NCBI RefSeq assembly: GCF_014203955.1
Contig: NZ_JACHKA010000001.1
Coordinates: 1,612,001-1,676,000, forward strand
Reading direction: 5' to 3'
Origin: Sphingobium lignivorans
Lineage (GTDB): Bacteria > Pseudomonadota > Alphaproteobacteria > Sphingomonadales > Sphingomonadaceae
DNA length: 64,000 nucleotides
The notes beneath the pieces were generated by a model, which worked only from the letters and a program-made list of their open reading frames with translations, ran no database searches and had not been told where the DNA came from. Positions 30,155-39,507 of the stretch are shown piece by piece (position 1 is the stretch's first letter; each line of letters starts with the position of its first letter). The translations under genes and the position numbers were made by a program.

Positions 30155-31609
30155 ATGAAGATCGCCATCAGTGCTTCTCGTCCCGAGGATGCGGGATGTC
30201 TCATCTTCCCGATCGCCAAGGGAGCGGACATCGCACCGGCCATCGAGGCGCGGGCCCTGGCGGCCGATGCCGCCGCCAGCCTGCGCTTCGCGGGTGAAGC
30301 CGGGGGCCTTGTCGAGTTGTTCGCCAGCGAGGCCGGGAAGACCATGCGCATCCTGCTGGTCGGGACGGGCGAAGGCAGTGCCGCCGATTTCGAGAAGGCG
30401 GGCGCCTCTGTGTCCGCACGGCTGCTGACGTCCGGCCTGAGTCACGCAGCGGTGGACGGCACGGCAATCGAGGCGGCATCGCTTGCCCATCTCGGCTTCG
30501 GGGCTCTGTTGCGGGCATGGCGGATCGATACCTATCGCACGCGGCTCAGCGAGAAGGCGAAGCCGACCCTCGAGACGCTGACGCTGGTCAGCGAGGCGGC
30601 TGAGCTGCCGGCTCTGTGGGCGGACCGCGAGGCCCTGGCAGGCGGTGTGGCGTTCACGCGCGAGTTGATCTCGGAGCCGGCCAATATCCTTTATCCCGAG
30701 AGCTTCGTGGAGCGTTGCGCGCCGCTGGCCGATCTGGGCGTCGAGATCAGCGTGCTGACCGAGGACGACATGGAGCGGCTCGGCATGGGCGCGCTGCTCG
30801 GCGTGGCGCAGGGCTCGGTCCGCAAGCCGCGCCTTTTGGCCATGCGCTGGGACGGCACCGGGGGCATTCAGGAAAAGCCGCTGCTGCTGGTCGGCAAGGG
30901 CGTCACCTTCGATACCGGCGGCATTTCGCTCAAGCCCGGCCCCGGCATGGAAGACATGAAGTGGGACATGGGCGGCGCCGGGGCCGTGGCGGGTACCATG
31001 AAAGCCCTCGCGCTGCGCAAGGCCAATGCCCATGTCGTCGGCATCTGCGGCCTCGTCGAGAACATGCCGGACGGCAATGCGCAGCGGCCCGGCGATATCG
31101 TCACCACCATGTCGGGCCAGACGGTGGAAGTGCTGAACACGGATGCCGAAGGACGGCTGGTGTTGTGCGATGCCATCTGGTGGGCGCAGCAGACCTACAA
31201 GCCCGAGGTTCTGCTCGACCTGGCGACACTGACCGGTGCGATGATCATCGCGCTGGGCCACGAGCATGCTGGCCTCTTCAGCAATGACGATGGTCTTGCC
31301 AATCAGCTTCTCTCCGCAGGTGTCCAAAGCGGCGACAAGCTGTGGCGCTTCCCGCTGTCCGAAGCCTATGACAAGCTGCTGGACAGCCCCATCGCCGACA
31401 TCAAGAATATCGGGCCGCGCTATGCCGGCTCCATCACGGCGGCGCAGTTCATCAAGCGCTTCGTGCAGGATGGCGTGAAGTGGGCGCATCTCGACATCGC
31501 GGGCATGGTCTGGGCGGACAAGCCCGGCGCCACCTGGGACAAGGGCGCGACCGGCTATGGCGTGCGCTTGCTCGATCAGCTCATTCGCGATCATTATCAG
31601 GCGGACTGA
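30155..31609 (+). CDS. pepA: leucyl aminopeptidase PepA (M17)
   Basis: A 484-residue two-zinc cytosolic aminopeptidase. The active-site segments are VGKGVTFDTGGISLKPG (Lys and Asp), DMGGAGAVAGTM, and the M17 signature NTDAEGRLVL. The N-terminal macro-like domain is present. An AGGAG ribosome site precedes the ATG. holC follows after 19 nt. The divergence from lptD is a common alphaproteobacterial layout. Confidence 0.95.
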   Translation: MKIAISASRPEDAGCLIFPIAKGADIAPAIEARALAADAAASLRFAGEAGGLVELFASEAGKTMRILLVGTGEGSAADFEKAGASVSARLLTSGLSHAAVDGTAIEAASLAHLGFGALLRAWRIDTYRTRLSEKAKPTLETLTLVSEAAELPALWADREALAGGVAFTRELISEPANILYPESFVERCAPLADLGVEISVLTEDDMERLGMGALLGVAQGSVRKPRLLAMRWDGTGGIQEKPLLLVGKGVTFDTGGISLKPGPGMEDMKWDMGGAGAVAGTMKALALRKANAHVVGICGLVENMPDGNAQRPGDIVTTMSGQTVEVLNTDAEGRLVLCDAIWWAQQTYKPEVLLDLATLTGAMIIALGHEHAGLFSNDDGLANQLLSAGVQSGDKLWRFPLSEAYDKLLDSPIADIKNIGPRYAGSITAAQFIKRFVQDGVKWAHLDIAGMVWADKPGATWDKGATGYGVRLLDQLIRDHYQAD

Positions 31610-31628
31610 TCGGGGGACGGAAAAGAGC

Positions 31629-32066
31629 GTGCAGGTCGACTTCTACCAGCTCAGCCGCGATCCGGTCGAAGCCGTCATGCCCGCGATCGCGCGCAGGATC
31701 CTGGAGAGCGGTGGCCGGCTGCTGGTGGTCTCGGACGAGCGGGACCAGCTCGACCGGATTTCCCGGGGCCTGTGGAACGCGGGGCCGGAGACCTATCTCG
31801 CGAACGATCATGCCGACGCGCCGGCGCCGCATGTCCAGCCGGTGCTGCTCTCGCCCGGTTGCGAGCCGCTGAACGGCGCCCGTCATGCGGCGCTGGCGGA
31901 TGGTCGGTGGCGGGAAGAGGTCCTTGGCTTCGATCGGGCTTTCTACTTCTTCGACGAGGCGACCATCGCCGGTGCGCGTGCGGCATGGCGCGCGCTGAGC
32001 CGGACGGACGGCGTCGTCCCTCGTTTCTGGAAGCAGGAAGGCGGCCGCTGGCGGCAGGGACCCTGA
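31629..32066 (+). CDS. holC: DNA polymerase III chi subunit
   Basis: A 145-residue chi subunit, which links the clamp loader to single-strand binding protein. It begins VQVDFYQLSRDPVEAVMP, with ILESGGRLLVV and FYFFDEATIAGARAAWR as recognisable segments. The GTG at 31629 after GGGGGACGGAAA is the likely start; an open frame continues upstream inside pepA but out of its frame. The pepA-holC pairing is conserved across proteobacteria. Confidence 0.9.
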   Translation: MQVDFYQLSRDPVEAVMPAIARRILESGGRLLVVSDERDQLDRISRGLWNAGPETYLANDHADAPAPHVQPVLLSPGCEPLNGARHAALADGRWREEVLGFDRAFYFFDEATIAGARAAWRALSRTDGVVPRFWKQEGGRWRQGP

Positions 32067-32080
32067 GCATCGCCGTGCTC

Positions 32081-32872
32081 TCAGGGTGGTGACCAGCCGG
32101 TCGTGTGGATCAGTTCGGCCAGCAATTGCGTGCGATGAAGATGCTCGATCTCCGGATCGGCGACCTGAAGATATTCGGCCCCTGAGAGATTGTCGCCACG
32201 CTTGCGGTTCAGTGGTGGCTCGAGGCTCTCGATCATCAATGCCTCCATCGTTTCGATGATCACATTGTGGTTCCACGAGGAGGACGGGGTGTGGAGCAGC
32301 CCATCCTTGCCCACAGCCCGCATGCCGAACCAGGAGAAACGATCCCAGCGTCCCGCCATCCGGTCCCCCGTATGGGCCTTGAGGCGGGCGCAGAGCTTCT
32401 CCGTCGCCCGGCCGACATAAATGATCCGATCGCGGTCATGCAGCAGGTAGACGCCGACCTGCTCTGCAAAGTCCACCTTGCCCGGCCCGCGCTTCTGCCG
32501 CCCGAACAGCCTGGGCTGGCCGCTCCAGCGGATCTGGTCCCGTTTCCAGTACATGCCGAAAGCGGTGAGCGCGCCGGTGCCGGAGCGGGGCGCCGCCCTT
32601 TCCGTGCCTGGCTGCAGTGCCGGGCCGGGGCAATCCTCGCAGATCGTCGCGGCGGGCCGGTGATAGATGATGGGCTCCCTGCAATGACCAGCTTTGACGC
32701 AGGGGGCCACAGCAGTGCCCACCGGCGCCGGAGGACGGGAATGCAGGGCAGGGACTGGCGGGACATCTGGGCCGTCTGGCCTGTACTGGATCGATCCGTC
32801 CGTCTGGCGGATCAGTCGATACATGATCTCTCCGGGAACAACATCTTGTCCGGGCTGGCTTTCCATTTGCAT
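32081..32872 (-). CDS. GIY-YIG nuclease-domain protein with an N-terminal Cys-rich segment
   Basis: A 263-residue protein (247 if translation begins at the ATG at 32824; both starts have a GGGAG/GGAGAG site). The N-terminal half has four cysteines, Cys58, Cys64, Cys78 and Cys81, that could form a zinc ribbon. The GIY-YIG domain starts at GVYLLHDRDRIIYVGRA (140-156), followed by Arg163 in CARLKAHT, WDRFSWF, and a late Glu/Asn pair in MEALMIESLEPPLNR. These match the GIY-YIG catalytic set. Its biological role is unknown; it does not resemble UvrC or a homing enzyme in layout. It is convergent with holC. Confidence 0.75.
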   Translation of the reverse strand: MQMESQPGQDVVPGEIMYRLIRQTDGSIQYRPDGPDVPPVPALHSRPPAPVGTAVAPCVKAGHCREPIIYHRPAATICEDCPGPALQPGTERAAPRSGTGALTAFGMYWKRDQIRWSGQPRLFGRQKRGPGKVDFAEQVGVYLLHDRDRIIYVGRATEKLCARLKAHTGDRMAGRWDRFSWFGMRAVGKDGLLHTPSSSWNHNVIIETMEALMIESLEPPLNRKRGDNLSGAEYLQVADPEIEHLHRTQLLAELIHTTGWSPP

Positions 32873-32946
32873 GTTATGCTCCCGTCCCCGGGCATCAGCT
32901 TAGATGGACCGCATTAATCGATCGTAACAAGGTTTCTGGTGTGCAC

Positions 32947-32975
32947 TTGATCCGGCAGCACTTCGCCGCTAGAGG
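32947..32975 (+). promoter_or_regulatory. possible sigma-70-type promoter of ndk
   Basis: TTGATC at 32947-32952 and TAGAGG at 32970-32975 are separated by 17 nt and lie about 40 nt before the ndk ATG. The match to the alphaproteobacterial housekeeping consensus is partial. Confidence 0.3.
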
Positions 32976-33015
32976 GCGCGCGTCTTTCCATTCAGCCTGA
33001 TTTCGGAGCATTCCC

Positions 33016-33438
33016 ATGGCGGTGACTCGCACCTTCTCGATCATCAAGCCCGACGCCACGCGTCGTAACCTCACCGGCGGCGTCACCAAGATGCTCGAGG
33101 AGGCAGGCCTGCGCGTCGTCGCTTCCAAGCGCATTCACATGACCCGCGAGCAGGCCGAGGGCTTCTACGCGGTGCACAAGGAGCGCCCCTTCTTCGGCGA
33201 GCTGGTCGAATTCATGATCTCCGGCCCGGTCGTCGTGCAGGTGCTCGAAGGCGAGGACGCGGTGAAGCGCAATCGCGACGTGATGGGCGCCACCAACCCT
33301 GCCAATGCCGACGAAGGCACCATCCGCAAGACCTACGCCGAGTCCATCGAGGCCAACAGCGTGCACGGGTCGGACAGCGAGGAGAATGCCGCGATCGAGA
33401 TCGCCTACTTCTTCAAGCCGGAAGAAATCGTCGGCTGA
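33016..33438 (+). CDS. ndk: nucleoside-diphosphate kinase
   Basis: A 140-residue NDK that equilibrates nucleoside di- and triphosphates through a phosphohistidine. [11 protein letters not shown] at the N-terminus and the active-site NSVHGSDS (His near 117) are canonical. A CGGAG ribosome site precedes the ATG. It appears to be a single-gene unit with its own terminator. Confidence 0.97.
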   Translation: MAVTRTFSIIKPDATRRNLTGGVTKMLEEAGLRVVASKRIHMTREQAEGFYAVHKERPFFGELVEFMISGPVVVQVLEGEDAVKRNRDVMGATNPANADEGTIRKTYAESIEANSVHGSDSEENAAIEIAYFFKPEEIVG

Positions 33439-33460
33439 ACGCGAGTCGTCCATGCGACAG

Positions 33461-33493
33461 AAGGGCTGCCGGAGTGATCCGGCGGCCCTTTTT
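33461..33493 (+). terminator. intrinsic terminator of ndk
   Basis: A 12-bp stem (AAGGGCTGCCGG at 33461-33472 with CCGGCGGCCCTT at 33479-33490, one G-T pair) and 6-nt loop end in a run of T to 33493, 22 nt after the ndk stop. It separates ndk from the convergent cupin gene. Confidence 0.88.
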
Positions 33494-33515
33494 CATATCA
33501 GGCGCCCGCCGCCGG

Positions 33516-33962
33516 CTAGCCCGCCCAGGCAAGCAGGTCGAAATCATCCGGGACGATGAGGAAGAGATTGGCGACCGGGGTGAGCATGTTGCTGCGATGC
33601 CCCTTGCCGCGCTGGTCCTCGATGAACACCAGATCGCCCTTGCCGATGCGATGACGGGTTCCATCGGTGAGTTCGACATCGATGTCCCCGGTGATGTTGA
33701 TGGAGAACCGCTTGTTGGGCGCTGTCCCCCAGTGCGTCCTGCCCGGGCCGATGCTGCCGGCGAGAACGGTTTCGACGGGAATGGGCTTGTTTCCGTGCAC
33801 GCGGACCCGCCGGGCACGGGAAATGCCGTCCGCATCGGCATAGACATGCAGCACTTCGAGCAGGCCGGGCGGCGCGCGCATTGTCTGCGCTTCGGCGCCC
33901 TGCGGAGCGAGCATGGCGACAAGCGCACCCGCAGTCATGAGATCACGCCGACTTGTTTCCAT
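33516..33962 (-). CDS. exported cupin-domain protein
   Basis: A 148-residue protein beginning [18 protein letters not shown], which fits a twin-arginine-type signal. The mature part is a single cupin barrel: [15 protein letters not shown], the [11 protein letters not shown] motif and [18 protein letters not shown]. The usual cupin-1 metal ligands are only partly present, so enzymatic activity is uncertain. No operon partner is apparent. Confidence 0.7.
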   Translation of the reverse strand: METSRRDLMTAGALVAMLAPQGAEAQTMRAPPGLLEVLHVYADADGISRARRVRVHGNKPIPVETVLAGSIGPGRTHWGTAPNKRFSINITGDIDVELTDGTRHRIGKGDLVFIEDQRGKGHRSNMLTPVANLFLIVPDDFDLLAWAG

Positions 33963-34071
33963 CCTTCGCTCTCCCTGTCCTTGTTAGGTGATCGCCTCGG
34001 ATTCCTCGGCACTTTCCGGCGGCGCATCTTTCTTGCGCGGCGCTGGCCCGGGGAGGAAGAAACGTCCCGCG

Positions 34072-34353
34072 CTAGTCGTTGCCTCGCATCTGCTCATGAT
34101 GGCGGATCACTTCGTCGATGACGAAGCGCAGGAACTTCTCCGTGAAGTCCGGGTCAAGATTGGCGTCCATCGCGAGCCGGCGCAGCCGCGCGACCTGCTC
34201 GCTCTCGCGTTGCGGATCCGCCGGGGGGAGGGCGACGGTCGCCTTGTATTCGCCCACGGCCTTCGTGATCTTGAACCGTTCGGCCAGCATGAAGACGAGC
34301 GCGGCGTCGATATTGTCGATGCTTTCCCGGTAGCGCCTGAGCGTTTCGTCCAT
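34072..34353 (-). CDS. chorismate mutase, AroQ class
   Basis: A 93-residue all-helical mutase that converts chorismate to prephenate for phenylalanine and tyrosine. [22 protein letters not shown] shows the Arg/Lys helix 1 pattern, and the C-terminal helix is [17 protein letters not shown]. The ATG at 34353 with AAGGAGAAGG upstream gives the family length; an in-frame ATG at 34386 with GGAGAGG is a real alternative. It is a free-standing domain, not fused to prephenate dehydratase. Confidence 0.85.
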   Translation of the reverse strand: MDETLRRYRESIDNIDAALVFMLAERFKITKAVGEYKATVALPPADPQRESEQVARLRRLAMDANLDPDFTEKFLRFVIDEVIRHHEQMRGND

Positions 34354-34459
34354 TCCGCTGCCTTCTCCTTTTTTTGCGGCGGGCATCACTCGCCTCTCCG
34401 CAGGCACAAGGCAAGCCAATTTGCTTGCCAAACCGGGGTGCTGCCGCCAGAGCACGGCC

Positions 34460-35473
34460 ATGAGCGCCACCATTCACCGCCTGTCGCGCAACAGCGCGCC
34501 ATCGCTCGAGCCGATGATGAGCCTGGTCGCGGAAGACCTGAACAGCGTCAACGCCGTGATCCTGGCGCGCATGCAGTCGCGCATTCCGCTGATCCCGGAG
34601 CTTGCGGGCCATTTGATCGCGGGGGGCGGCAAGCGCATGCGCCCCATGCTGACACTCGCTTGCGCGCGGCTGCTCGATTATGCCGGCACGCGCCATCACA
34701 GGCTCGCCGCCGCGGTCGAGTTCATCCACACCGCCACGCTGCTGCACGACGATGTAGTGGATGGCAGCGCGATGCGGCGGGGCAAGCGCACGGCAAACAT
34801 GATCTGGGGCAACAATGCCTCGGTGCTGGTCGGCGATTTCCTGTTCAGCCGCTCCTTCGAGCTGATGGTCGAGGACGGATCGCTCAAGGTCCTCAAGATT
34901 CTGGCCAACGCCTCCGCAGTTATCGCCGAGGGTGAAGTGAACCAGCTCACTGCCCAGCGCCGGATCGAGACGGACGAGGACCAGTATCTGGACATCATCG
35001 GCGCGAAGACCGCCGCGCTGTTCGCGGCCGCCTGCCGTATCGCGGCCGTGGTGGCCGAGCGGCCCGAAGCGGAGGAACTCGCGCTGGACGCCTATGGCCG
35101 CAATCTCGGCATTGCCTTCCAGCTGGTCGATGATGCCATCGATTATGTCTCGGACGGCGAGACCATGGGCAAGGACACCGGCGACGATTTCCGCGACGGC
35201 AAGATCACGCTGCCGGTCATCCTGGCTTATGCGCGCGGCAACGAGGCGGATCGCAAGTTCTGGAAAGAAACCATGTCCGGCCTGCACGGAGACAATGCCG
35301 ATCTGGCCCATGCCCAGTCCCTGCTCGCCGCGACGGGCGCGATCGACGACACGCTGGCACGAGCCCGCCATTATGGCCAGCGGGCGATCGATGCGATCGG
35401 CATGTTCGGCAATGCGCGGGCCAAGGCGGCCCTGACCGAGGCTGTCGAGTTCGCAATCGCGCGCGCTTACTGA
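34460..35473 (+). CDS. ispB: trans-isoprenyl (octaprenyl/decaprenyl-type) diphosphate synthase
   Basis: A 337-residue long-chain prenyl synthase that makes the ubiquinone side chain. The two Asp-rich motifs are LLHDDVVDGSAMRRG (FARM) and QLVDDAIDY (SARM). GGGKRMRPML binds isopentenyl diphosphate. Chain length is unknown, but ubiquinone-10 is typical of sphingomonads, so decaprenyl is plausible. Start is ATG 34460; a TTG 39 nt upstream is less likely. Confidence 0.92.
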   Translation: MSATIHRLSRNSAPSLEPMMSLVAEDLNSVNAVILARMQSRIPLIPELAGHLIAGGGKRMRPMLTLACARLLDYAGTRHHRLAAAVEFIHTATLLHDDVVDGSAMRRGKRTANMIWGNNASVLVGDFLFSRSFELMVEDGSLKVLKILANASAVIAEGEVNQLTAQRRIETDEDQYLDIIGAKTAALFAAACRIAAVVAERPEAEELALDAYGRNLGIAFQLVDDAIDYVSDGETMGKDTGDDFRDGKITLPVILAYARGNEADRKFWKETMSGLHGDNADLAHAQSLLAATGAIDDTLARARHYGQRAIDAIGMFGNARAKAALTEAVEFAIARAY

Positions 35474-35536
35474 TCGCAAGATGCCGGACAGGCCGGGGGG
35501 CTTGTTAGAAAGCCGCGTCTGCGTCACGGACGAGGC

Positions 35537-38008
35537 ATGATGCAGCGACTTCCCATCCATGCGGTTCTGCCCGATCTGCTCGCGGTTCTGCGTGCGCGGA
35601 CGGGTGCGGTGCTGGTCGCGCCGCCCGGGGCTGGCAAGACGACGATGGTCGCGCCGGCCCTGCTCGCCGAGCCGTGGGCGGCGGGTGGACAGATATGGCT
35701 GCTCTCGCCCCGCCGGCTTGCCGCGCGCGCCGCGGCCGAGCGCATGGCCGAGCTTGCCGGCGAGAAGCCGGGCGAAACCATCGGCTACGCCACGCGACTC
35801 GAGAGCCGCACCTCACCGCGCACCCGGCTGCTGGTTGTGACTGAAGGCATTTTCCGTCGCCGCATTCAGGCGGACCCCGAGCTGTCGGGCGTGGCGGCCG
35901 TGCTGTTCGATGAAGTGCATGAGCGCAGCCTCGAGGGCGATTTCGGCCTTGCCCTCGCGCTCGACGCACAGGCCGGCCTGCGCGAGGATCTGCGCCTGCT
36001 CGCCATGTCCGCTACGCTGGATGGCGCTCGATTCGCCGCGCTGATGGGGGGCGTTCCGGTCATCGAGAGCGAGGGGCGGGCCTATCCGGTCGATCTTCGT
36101 CATGTCGGACGCGATGCAGCGCAGCGACTCGAGGATGCGATGGCCGCCAGCATCCGGCGCGCACTCGCGGAAGAGAAAGAAGGGGACGTGCTCGCTTTCC
36201 TGCCGGGCGTGGGCGAGATCGGGCGCACTGCGGAGCGACTCGCGGGCCTGCCGCCGCATGTCGCCGTGCGTCCCCTGCATGGCTCGCTCGATCCGGCGGC
36301 GCAGCGCGCGGCGCTTCGGCCCGCCGGCCCGGGCGCGCGCAAGGTCATCCTCGCGACGAGCATCGCCGAGACCAGCCTGACCATCGATGGCGTGCGCATC
36401 GTGGTCGACAGCGGCCTCGCGCGCAGGCCCCGCCACGATCTTGCGGCCGGAGTGACGCGTCTCGTGACGGAGCGCGCCAGTCAAGCTGCCGTGATCCAGC
36501 GCGCGGGCCGGGCGGGGCGACAGGGGCCGGGCGTCGCCTATCGCCTGTGGGAAGCGGCCGCCACGTCCGGCATGCCGCCTTTCGATCCACCGGAAATCCT
36601 GGAAAGCGACCTGACCGGCCTCGTGCTGGATTGCGCGGTCTGGGGCGTGACAGACCCCGCGACCCTGCGCTGGCTCGATGCGCCGCCCGCCGCAGCGGTG
36701 AGCGTGGCGCGGCGCCGTCTCACCGCGATCGGCGCTCTCGATCAGGAGGGCCGTGCGAGCGCTCATGGGCGCGCTATCGCCGAACTGCCCCTGGAGCCGC
36801 GCCTCGCGCATATGCTGCTGCTTTCGGCAGAAGCCGGCGAGGGCCCGGCCGCTGCCGATGTCGCCGTGCTGCTGACCGAGCGTGGCCTTGGAGGACCCTC
36901 CGTCGACCTTTCCCGCCGTCGCGCGAACTGGGCACGCGAGCGCGGGCCGCGCGCGGACGGCGCGCGCAGGCTGGCGGCGCGCTGGCTTGGCCTTGTCGGC
37001 AAGAGCGCGCCCGCAGGCGAGGGCGCTCGCCATGATGAGGATGCCGCGCTGGCCCACTGCGTCGCGCGTGCATTTCCGGACAGGATCGCGCGCAGGCGTG
37101 CTGCTGACGGGCAGGACTGGATCAGCGTGGGTGGGCGCGGCTTCCGGCTCGATCCGGCCGATCCGCTGGCCCGCGCGGAATGGCTTGCCGTCGGGGAGAT
37201 TCAGGGAAGCGCCGCGGGCGCGCGCATCCTTTCGGCGGTCGCGCTGGAGGAGGCGGATGTGCTGGCGCTGGCGGCCGAGCGGATCGAGGAAAAGCGGACC
37301 GTGCGCTGGCGACGCGACCTTGGCGGCGTCGAGGCTTCCCGGGAGCGCTGGCTGGGCGCCATCCGCCTCTCCGCCGGCCCGGATGATTCGCCCGAACGCG
37401 CGGCGGTGATCGCCGCGCTGGCGGCCTCGCTACGGGAAGGCGGACTGGAGCTTCTGCCATGGGGCAAGGCCGCCATGTCCCTGCGCATGCGTGCCGATTT
37501 TGCCGGGGAAGGCGCGCCCATCTCCAGCGAGGCCCTGCTTGCCGATGCAGAGGCATGGCTGGACATGCTGCTTCCGGCCGATGCCCGCCGCCTTGGCGCC
37601 ATCGACTCAGGCGCGCTGCGCAATCTGCTGGTCCAGCGCCTGGGTTGGGATGCCACGCAGCGCATCGAGGCGCTTGCGCCGACGGACTTTACCAGCCCGG
37701 CCGGGAGCCATCACGCCATCGATTATGACGCGCCGGCCGGTCCCACTGTCGAGGTGCGTGTGCAGGCACTGTTCGGCTTGTCGGAGCATCCTGTGGTGGG
37801 AGCGGCGCGAATCCCGCTGGTCCTGTCGCTCACGTCGCCTGCGGGGCGACCGATCCAGACCACGCGGGATTTGCCGGGCTTCTGGAAAGGAAGCTGGGCT
37901 GCCGTGGCGCGCGAAATGCGGGGCCGTTATCCCAAGCATCCCTGGCCGGACGATCCTGCCGCCGCGAGTGCGACTCTGCGCACCAAGAGGGCGGATGCGC
38001 GGGGCTGA
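35537..38008 (+). CDS. hrpB: ATP-dependent helicase HrpB
   Basis: An 823-residue DEAH/RHA-family helicase. APPGAGKTTMVAPALL is motif I, LFDEVHERSLEGD motif II (DEVH), SATLDG motif III, and QRAGRAGRQGPGVAYRLW motif VI. The HrpB-specific C-terminal domain follows (ending near KGSWAAVAREMRGRYPKHPWPDDP). Length matches the family. Its physiological substrate is not established in any bacterium that I know of. It lies 63 nt after the prenyl synthase gene. Confidence 0.95.
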   Translation: MMQRLPIHAVLPDLLAVLRARTGAVLVAPPGAGKTTMVAPALLAEPWAAGGQIWLLSPRRLAARAAAERMAELAGEKPGETIGYATRLESRTSPRTRLLVVTEGIFRRRIQADPELSGVAAVLFDEVHERSLEGDFGLALALDAQAGLREDLRLLAMSATLDGARFAALMGGVPVIESEGRAYPVDLRHVGRDAAQRLEDAMAASIRRALAEEKEGDVLAFLPGVGEIGRTAERLAGLPPHVAVRPLHGSLDPAAQRAALRPAGPGARKVILATSIAETSLTIDGVRIVVDSGLARRPRHDLAAGVTRLVTERASQAAVIQRAGRAGRQGPGVAYRLWEAAATSGMPPFDPPEILESDLTGLVLDCAVWGVTDPATLRWLDAPPAAAVSVARRRLTAIGALDQEGRASAHGRAIAELPLEPRLAHMLLLSAEAGEGPAAADVAVLLTERGLGGPSVDLSRRRANWARERGPRADGARRLAARWLGLVGKSAPAGEGARHDEDAALAHCVARAFPDRIARRRAADGQDWISVGGRGFRLDPADPLARAEWLAVGEIQGSAAGARILSAVALEEADVLALAAERIEEKRTVRWRRDLGGVEASRERWLGAIRLSAGPDDSPERAAVIAALAASLREGGLELLPWGKAAMSLRMRADFAGEGAPISSEALLADAEAWLDMLLPADARRLGAIDSGALRNLLVQRLGWDATQRIEALAPTDFTSPAGSHHAIDYDAPAGPTVEVRVQALFGLSEHPVVGAARIPLVLSLTSPAGRPIQTTRDLPGFWKGSWAAVAREMRGRYPKHPWPDDPAAASATLRTKRADARG

Positions 38009-38097
38009 TCTACGGCACGGCGATTCTCCCAGGCACGCGATCTTGACACGCCCTGCGGTTTTGCGCGACGGACGAGCCGACAAGCAAGGGAGTCCCC

Positions 38098-38376
38098 ATG
38101 GCCGCGCGTATCTACCAGATTCCCAAGAATGCGATGCAGTCGGGCAAGGCGCGCACCGGCACATGGGTGCTGGAGTTCGAGGCTCTCGAAGCCAAGAAGC
38201 CCGATCCGATGATGGGCTGGGCCGGTTCGGGCGACACGCGCGAGCAGGTGAAGCTGACTTTCCCGAGCGAAGCCGCCGCGCGCGCTTATGCCGAGCGTTA
38301 CGGCATTGCATGCCATGTGGTCAGGACGCCGCCCAAAACCTTGAAAATTCAGGCTTACGCCGACAACTTTCGCTAA
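38098..38376 (+). CDS. NDUFS4-like accessory subunit of respiratory complex I
   Basis: A 92-residue protein of the ETC complex I subunit family, homologous to mitochondrial NDUFS4 and found in alphaproteobacteria. ARIYQIPKNAMQSGKARTG, MMGWAGSGDTREQVKLTF and the C-terminal YADNFR are characteristic. It is encoded away from the nuo operon, as usual. AAGGGAG precedes the ATG, and TTGACA at 38043-38048 may be a -35 element. Confidence 0.92.
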   Translation: MAARIYQIPKNAMQSGKARTGTWVLEFEALEAKKPDPMMGWAGSGDTREQVKLTFPSEAAARAYAERYGIACHVVRTPPKTLKIQAYADNFR

Positions 38377-38427
38377 GGTTGCACTGCCTCGCGCACCGGT
38401 TTCCGATAAGCCGCGCCGCCAATTCGC

Positions 38428-39405
38428 TTAAAAGGCGTCGGCAATATCCATCATCCTGGTGAGCCTCCTGGGCGCGACCGCCCGCCAGCTCTTTGCCAGC
38501 CATTCCCCGACATGGTCCCAGTCCACGCCGGGCCTGTCGAGCCGGAGCGCGACCCAGCCGCTCGCGCCATAATAAGCGGGGCGATAATAGAGATCCGGCT
38601 CCGCATCGATGAGCGCGTTCATCTCGTCCGGCCCTGATGTCTTCACCAGCAGCGCGATGGCGTCCTCGCCATGATGATTCACTGAAACATAAGCGAAGAA
38701 CTTGCCGGATTTCTCGCCGCCCACCCGCCAGCCCGGCGCGCCATGCGATGTGCGCGCGTCCGTCTCGGGGAGGGCAAGCGCCAGCTCTCCCACGCGAGCG
38801 ATGATCCAGTCCGCGTCCATCTCCCGGCCCACATAGTCGGCCAGCATGCGCGGATAGAGCTGATACTCCGCATAGAGCACGCGCTGTGCCAGTGAGTCGG
38901 CCGTGTCGCCGGGCAGGATCGAGACGGGGATCTGCCCCAGCACCGGGCCGTCATCCAGTTCGGACGTGACCAGATGGACTGTGCAGCCGCCATGGCTGTC
39001 ACCTGCGTCGATCGCGCGCTGGTGCGTGTCGAGGCCCCGGTAATTGGGCAGCAGGGAAGGGTGGGTGTTCAGCATCCGTCCCGCCCATTGCGCCACGAAG
39101 CCAGGCGTGAGGATGCGCATATAGCCGCACAGCGCCACGTAATCCGCGCCGGAACGGAGCAGCGCTTCCTGCATGATCGCCTCATGCGCCTCGCGGCTCA
39201 TGCCCTTGTGGCTGTGCGCGAAGGTCGGCACGCCTTCGGCCGCCGCGATGGTGAGCCCGCGCGCCTCGGGCCTGTTGGAGGCGACAAGCACGATCTCATA
39301 GGGGCAGCCGGGCAGGCGCGAGGCGTAGAGCAGCGACGTCATCGTCGTTCCCGTGCCGGAAAGCATCACTGCGACTTTGGCTTTGGCCATGGAACGTCTA
39401 CTCAT
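38428..39405 (-). CDS. purN: phosphoribosylglycinamide formyltransferase PurN fused to a C-terminal MmcQ/YjbR domain
   Basis: A 325-residue two-domain protein. Residues about 8-200 are PurN, which adds a formyl group from 10-formyl-THF to GAR: the phosphate loop VMLSGTGTTMTSLL, NTHPSLLPNYRGLDTH (Asn113, His115) and SELDDGPVLGQ (Asp). Residues about 205-315 are a YjbR-type domain: GELALALPETDART, GWRVGGEKSGKFFA, and VALRLDRPGVDWDHVGEWLAKSW. YjbR folds bind DNA in some proteins, but a role in purine synthesis is unknown. purM is 102 nt upstream on the same strand. ATG 39390 is an alternative start. Confidence 0.9.
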   Translation of the reverse strand: MSRRSMAKAKVAVMLSGTGTTMTSLLYASRLPGCPYEIVLVASNRPEARGLTIAAAEGVPTFAHSHKGMSREAHEAIMQEALLRSGADYVALCGYMRILTPGFVAQWAGRMLNTHPSLLPNYRGLDTHQRAIDAGDSHGGCTVHLVTSELDDGPVLGQIPVSILPGDTADSLAQRVLYAEYQLYPRMLADYVGREMDADWIIARVGELALALPETDARTSHGAPGWRVGGEKSGKFFAYVSVNHHGEDAIALLVKTSGPDEMNALIDAEPDLYYRPAYYGASGWVALRLDRPGVDWDHVGEWLAKSWRAVAPRRLTRMMDIADAF

Positions 39406-39507
39406 TCACCATCGCCCTGAACCTGTTCCAGGGGCTATCTGCGATCGGGATCGGTCAATGCGGCCAAATGGATACTGAAACAAGGTCAGCATGACGTGCG
39501 GCAGGCG

